Positions 60,453 through 64,000 of a DNA stretch of 64,000 bases are shown here, piece by piece. The position numbers and the translations under genes were made by a program. How positions within the stretch are numbered: the first letter of the stretch is position 1; every line of letters begins with the position of its first letter. The notes below the pieces were generated by a model. The model was not told the origin of the DNA. It saw nothing but the letters and a program-made list of their open reading frames with translations, and did no database searches. This stretch comes from Algibacter lectus (GTDB lineage: Bacteria > Bacteroidota > Bacteroidia > Flavobacteriales > Flavobacteriaceae): the NCBI RefSeq assembly GCF_900112395.1, contig NZ_FOLN01000014.1:1-64000 (forward strand), in the 5' to 3' direction.

Positions 60453-60935
60453 ATGAAAACTACAAGAACACTTTTTCTATTATTTACGGTAATTACCATA
60501 GGTTTTAGTTCCTATGCGCAAGAAAGCAAAAGACCGTTAATGGGTAATGCTTACGGTATTATTAATATTGATGAATACGTAACGCTACTTCCTAAAAGTC
60601 ATAATGGTATCATCAAAGACATTAGATTAATAGACCGCGAACACGCAGGTGTAAGAATCTTTAGATTGTATGATGAAGTGCCTATGCATTACCACGCAAA
60701 ATCTGATGCCTACCTCTACATTTTAAATGGCAAAGCAGAATTTTATGTTGCCGATAAAGGTCCTGTGGTTGCAGGAAAAGGCGACTTATTGTTTTGGGGA
60801 AAAGGCACAGCGCACGGAAACGGAAAAATTTTAGAAGGTCCGTTAGACGTGCTCGTTTTTGATGTCATTGCAAGAGACCCAAGCGATGTTATCTGGGTAG
60901 ACCCTTCAACCCAAAAGAAATTTTTAAGCAACTAA
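60453..60935 (+). CDS. Secreted cupin-domain protein
   Basis: A 160-residue exported protein: signal peptide ending SSYAQ (about 22), then a single cupin barrel. Motif 1 MHYHAKSDAYLYILNGKAEFYV (split in naming; His and Glu-equivalent positions about 75-95) and motif 2 GDLLFWGKGTAHGNGK (about 110-125), with His ligands H76, H78 and H121 approximately. It probably binds a metal ion in the periplasm; the reaction is unknown. Close family members occur with aromatic or quinone degradation genes. It lies downstream of the Crp boxes and 33 bases before the yellow/MRJP-like gene. Confidence 0.83.
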   Translation: MKTTRTLFLLFTVITIGFSSYAQESKRPLMGNAYGIINIDEYVTLLPKSHNGIIKDIRLIDREHAGVRIFRLYDEVPMHYHAKSDAYLYILNGKAEFYVADKGPVVAGKGDLLFWGKGTAHGNGKILEGPLDVLVFDVIARDPSDVIWVDPSTQKKFLSN

Positions 60936-60968
60936 TCAAATCATATTCACTTTTTAAAAACAATAACG

Positions 60969-62066
60969 ATGAAAACAGTAACAACTATAAAAACAGTCTT
61001 GTTCGCACTTGTAATGAATTTTACACTATTAGCACAAGCACAATTAGAAACGATAGCAACATTTCCAGAATCAAGACCAGGAAATATAACAGTGTCTAAC
61101 GACGGAAGGATTTTTGTAACAATGAGTGCCTTAAGTGCTTCAAAATATATGGTGAAAGAAATTTTGCCAAATGGAGAAGCTATTCCCTTTGGAGATAAAG
61201 AATGGATAGTAAAACCAGAAAGCGGAAGCATAAAAGGGATTAATTCAACTATCGGAATTCAAGCTGATGCTAACGGAATTCTTTGGGTGTTGGATATGGG
61301 TAACGTAAAGCAAAATCAGGCTCCAAAATTAGTTGGTTTTGATTTGGTTACCGGTAACGTAACAAAGGTTTTTCCTATTCCAAATACGGTATTGTCAACA
61401 AAACCTTTTTTACAGGATTTTGTAATTGATGTAAAAAACAACACTGCTGTAATTGCAGATATGACCGATGCTTTAAATCCGGCAATAGCACCTGCTTTTG
61501 TTGTGATTAACTTAGAAACGGGTTACATAAGACGTGTTTTAGAAGGAAATCCTTCATTTTTACCTGCTGATGAACCAGTAAAAATTCACGGAAGATTGGT
61601 CTCTCACCAAAGAAAAGACGGTACTACCATTCAACCAAGATATCCTTTAAACCCAATTTCTATAGGTGAGGAAAACAATTTCATCTACTATGGTGCAATG
61701 GGAAATACCAAGATTTACCGCATACCGTCTGCTTTATTAGCTAATGAAAGTAAGCAAGATAGCGACCTGAATAAGTACATCGAGTTTTATGCCAACAAGC
61801 CAAAATCTGACGGATTTAAAGTAGGTGCAAACGGAAAAGTTTATGTAACCGATGTTGAAAATTCAGCCATTGTAGAAAGTACGCCTGCTGGAATGAAAAC
61901 CATTGCTCAATCCAAAAAAGACCTGTCTTGGCCTGATGGTGTTGCCATACACGGTAACTACTTATATATAGTAGCTAATCAACTTCACAACCTTCCTTTA
62001 TTAAATGAAGGAAAAGATGCCAGTAAACCGCCTTACTTGGTGTTAAAGATGAAGATTGAAGAGTAA
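60969..62066 (+). CDS. Yellow/major royal jelly (MRJP)-family secreted protein
   Basis: A 365-residue exported beta-propeller protein. The signal peptide ends at about LLAQAQ. Repeated propeller blades carry LETIATFPESRPGNITVSNDGRIFVT, LWVLDMGN, VGFDLVTGNVTKVFPIP, FVIDVKNNTAVIADM, KVGANGKVYVTDVENSAIV and LSWPDGVAIHGNYLYIVAN (each about 40-60 residues apart; listed as separate short blocks). Bacterial members are annotated as L-dopachrome tautomerase-related; whether they act on catechols is not established. It is in an operon with the cupin gene. Confidence 0.82.
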   Translation: MKTVTTIKTVLFALVMNFTLLAQAQLETIATFPESRPGNITVSNDGRIFVTMSALSASKYMVKEILPNGEAIPFGDKEWIVKPESGSIKGINSTIGIQADANGILWVLDMGNVKQNQAPKLVGFDLVTGNVTKVFPIPNTVLSTKPFLQDFVIDVKNNTAVIADMTDALNPAIAPAFVVINLETGYIRRVLEGNPSFLPADEPVKIHGRLVSHQRKDGTTIQPRYPLNPISIGEENNFIYYGAMGNTKIYRIPSALLANESKQDSDLNKYIEFYANKPKSDGFKVGANGKVYVTDVENSAIVESTPAGMKTIAQSKKDLSWPDGVAIHGNYLYIVANQLHNLPLLNEGKDASKPPYLVLKMKIEE

Positions 62067-62083
62067 GTATCTCTAAAAAAACC

Positions 62084-62143
62084 AAGTGATGTATGAGCAT
62101 TATTAAATGTGACATACATCACTTTAAAATGGTGATGTACATC
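62084..62143 (+). promoter_or_regulatory. Crp/Fnr-like operators before the cyclase gene
   Basis: AAGTGATGTATG (62084-62095) and CATACATCACTT (62113-62124) are exact reverse complements. TGTGACATACATCACT (62108-62123) fits TGTGA-N6-TCACA with one change. A third half-type GTGATGTACATC (62132-62143) is followed by CCTCGCACAC as before the cupin gene. Confidence 0.62.
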
Positions 62144-62201
62144 CTCGCACACCTCTTGCTTTAATCGGAAATTTGTATAAGAAATTTAAAAACATATTAA
62201 A

Positions 62202-63140
62202 ATGAAAACAATAGTAAATACATTAAAAACAATTGCCTTAGCAGCTACACTTTTCACTGCTTTAACTACAAACGCACAACAAGTACCAACGTCACCTTAT
62301 GGTGCTGACGATGAAATTGGCGCACTAAATCTTTTGAATGAAGAAACAGTTTTGGATGCGGTAAAATTGGTTAAAAAAGGAAGAGTATATCGCTTAGGAA
62401 TGGTGGTAAATGCACAAACTGCAGCTTTCCGTCACAGATACTTTCACATTGAAACTTTACAACCAGAAACTGCCGCTGCAGGTTCTAATAAATTCACCTA
62501 CGTAGATGATCAATTGATTGGTTGGACAGGTGTTGGATCTCAAATAAACGGATTGGCACATTACGGTAGAGACAATGTGCATTATAACGGACATAAAGTT
62601 GAAGATTTTTTAACCGTTTCTGGTGTAAAAAAATTAGGGCTAGAAAAATTACCTCCAATTGTTACTAGAGGTGTTGTGCTAGATATGCGCTCATACTACA
62701 ATCAAGATATTGTAAAAGAAGGTACTGTTTTTACAGTTGAAGACATTGAAAAAGTAGCCAAAAAACAAGGCATTGAAATCCGTAAAGGAGATGTGGTTCT
62801 GTTTTATACAGGATGGACCAAATTAATGGGTAAAGATGACAAACGTTACCTAGCTGGCGGACCTGGAATTGGTACTGAAGCTGCACATTATTTAGGTAAA
62901 AAAGGAATTGTTGCAGCAGGTGCAGACAACTGGTCTTTTGAAGCAGTACCACACGAAAATAGCGCACTGTCTTTCCCTGTAAATCAAATGATGGCAACTG
63001 AATACGGTGTACAAGTATTGGAAAATATTCTTGTAGATGAGTTGGTTGAGGATAAAGCTTGGGAATTCCTTTTTGTACTAGGTCATCCTTTATATGAAGG
63101 CTCTACGCAAGTACAAATAAATCCTGTTGCCATTAAATAA
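62202..63140 (+). CDS. Exported cyclase-family (kynurenine formamidase-like) metalloenzyme
   Basis: A 312-residue protein with signal peptide ending TTNAQ (about 25). The cyclase fold (PF04199 type) shows GVGSQINGLAHYGRDN (about 107-122), which corresponds to the HxGTHxDxxxH metal motif with Gln/Asn replacing some His/Asp, as in the large-cyclase subgroup. GVVLDMRSYYN (about 159-169), KGDVVLFYTGWTK (about 199-211), GGPGIGTEAAHYLGKKGIVAAGADNWSFEAVP (the catalytic His/Glu region, about 226-257) follow. It probably hydrolyses an amide or lactone. It shares its promoter architecture with the cupin gene and is followed at once by an MFS gene. Confidence 0.84.
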   Translation: MKTIVNTLKTIALAATLFTALTTNAQQVPTSPYGADDEIGALNLLNEETVLDAVKLVKKGRVYRLGMVVNAQTAAFRHRYFHIETLQPETAAAGSNKFTYVDDQLIGWTGVGSQINGLAHYGRDNVHYNGHKVEDFLTVSGVKKLGLEKLPPIVTRGVVLDMRSYYNQDIVKEGTVFTVEDIEKVAKKQGIEIRKGDVVLFYTGWTKLMGKDDKRYLAGGPGIGTEAAHYLGKKGIVAAGADNWSFEAVPHENSALSFPVNQMMATEYGVQVLENILVDELVEDKAWEFLFVLGHPLYEGSTQVQINPVAIK

Positions 63141-63167
63141 CAATTACAAAAAAACAATTAGAAATTA

Positions 63168-64000
63168 TGGAAACATCAACAATACATAAAGATACTACGG
63201 TAGCCAAAAAGAAGAGTCTACCAGCCGCATTATGGGCATTGACCATAAGTGCATTTGCCATAGGAACAACGGAATTTGTAATTGTAGGTTTATTATCTAC
63301 CGTTGCAAGTGACCTAGGCACCTCATTAACATCAGCAGGACTATTAGTTAGTTTGTATGCCATTGGTGTTGCCATTGGAGCACCCATTTTAACTGCCTTA
63401 ACAGGTAAAATTCCTAGAAAACAATTATTAATGGGTATTATGTTGCTTTTCATCATTGGTAACGGATTAGCAGCGATCTCACCAAGTTTTGAGTTGTTGC
63501 TATTATCAAGAGTGGTAACAGGTTTTGCACACGGTGTATTTTTCTCTATCGGGTCTACCATTGCAGCTAGTTTGGTGCCTAAAGATAAAAGAGCAACTGC
63601 AATTTCTATAATGTTTGCAGGTCTAACGGTAGCTATTGTAACTGGTGTGCCTTTAGGAACATATATCGGTCAGAATTTTGGATGGAGAGCAACCTTTATT
63701 GGTGTTGCCCTATTAGGATTAGTAGGTGCAATAGCTAGTTTGGCTTTGGTTCCTAAAAACATTAAACAATCAGCGCCATTACGTCTTATAGACCAATTAA
63801 AAGTGATTAAGAATCCGTCTATTTTATTGGTGTTAGCCATTACTGCATTTGGTTATGGTGGTACGTTTGTAACCTTTACCTATTTAACTCCTTTGTTGGA
63901 GGAAGTAACGGGTTTCTCTTCAAATATGACCAGTATATTCCTTTTAATTTATGGTATTGCCATCGCAATTGGAAATATCATAGGTGGTAAAGTCTCTAAC
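63168..64000 (+). CDS. MFS transporter, DHA1 type (partial, runs off the window)
   Basis: The first 277 residues of a major facilitator protein, truncated by the window end. After a ~20-residue polar start, helices 1-7 follow: WALTISAFAIGTTEFVIVG (helix 1, about 22-40), SAGLLVSLYAIGVAIGAPIL (helix 2), PRKQLLMGIMLLFIIGN with the loop 2-3 basic motif GKIPRK, SRVVTGFAHGVFFSIG (helix 4) and TGVPLGTYIGQNFGWRATF (helix 5, antiporter motif C-like). The TEF start and motif set match AraJ/YdhP-like drug or sugar efflux proteins. It is 27 bases after the cyclase gene and is probably the exporter of that operon. Confidence 0.9.

Noticed and set aside
63133-63561. Minus-strand frame of 142 codons near the window end
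   Set aside because: It is the antisense of the MFS transporter, whose plus-strand reading shows clear helices and motifs.

Overview
The window looks like a chromosomal segment of a marine-type member of the Flavobacteriaceae (Bacteroidota). The DNA is AT-rich. Start codons are seldom preceded by Shine-Dalgarno sequences. Several genes follow the Bacteroidota promoter pattern (TTG, about 19 bases, TAnnTTTG). The gene content fits too: a fused SecDF, a FecI/FecR/TonB-receptor system with STN and DUF4974 domains, many SxC-type lipoproteins, ribosomal protein bTHX, and an Acr3 arsenic operon with DUF6428. The species cannot be named from the sequence alone.

Positions 1-6064 are an accessory region. 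It opens with the 5' end of an IS110-family transposase (minus strand) and its structured non-coding end. It continues as an array of plus-strand gene units separated by about 55-140 base inverted-repeat spacers. In four consecutive units the bases at the 5' end are the exact reverse complement of those at the 3' end of the same unit, and this sequence changes from unit to unit. That is the R'/R'' rule of integron gene cassettes, yet no integrase gene is in the window. Cargo: AraC regulator + SnoaL-like lipoprotein + NfsB nitroreductase, two orphan lipoproteins, an erythromycin-esterase-like protein and a small membrane protein.

Positions 6300-15500 are mostly core genes: beta-barrel protein, DEDDh exonuclease, cNMP/CBS/DUF294 protein, FAH-family hydrolase, ABC exporter, DinB-like protein and gyrB. 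Positions 15600-22950 hold a cell-surface signalling locus: ECF sigma factor, FecR anti-sigma factor and STN-type TonB receptor, with lipoprotein, metalloprotease, beta-barrel and His/Tyr/Asn-rich secreted protein genes on the other strand. A bipartite motif (GGTAAA, 13 bases, GTCTTA) lies before three of these genes and is probably the ECF promoter.

Positions 23000-30300 carry a candidate non-coding RNA with promoter and terminator, mdh, an orphan gene, secDF, and a fluoride-response unit: fluoride riboswitch, CLC-F-type antiporter and DUF190 protein. Positions 30300-35200 hold dus and a TetR-controlled minus-strand operon (AhpD-like, EthD, peroxiredoxin-like, HAD dehalogenase, DsbA/FrnE) with visible palindromic operators. 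Positions 35400-42800 hold a SulP transporter, a PLD-family lipoprotein, coaD, ddl, a PASTA protein and rluD. Positions 43000-50300 hold an M43-like protease, an ABM protein, an SDR, the arsR-DUF6428-arsC-acr3 operon, and histidine decarboxylase with a divergent Lrp regulator. Positions 50400-59500 hold yaaA, a small unlisted bTHX gene, UDG-fold and pseudouridine synthase genes, an ECF sigma/membrane protein pair, an FKBP lipoprotein, htpG and fabH. Positions 59760-64000 hold a Crp-family regulator followed by cupin, yellow/MRJP-like, cyclase and MFS genes with repeated Crp/Fnr-like boxes.

Five copies of an intergenic repeat family (GGGCGTTACCC...GGGTCGGGCTTTC...TCAATCCCTAACGC) are spread through the core part. 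I found no tRNA, rRNA, CRISPR array or prophage.
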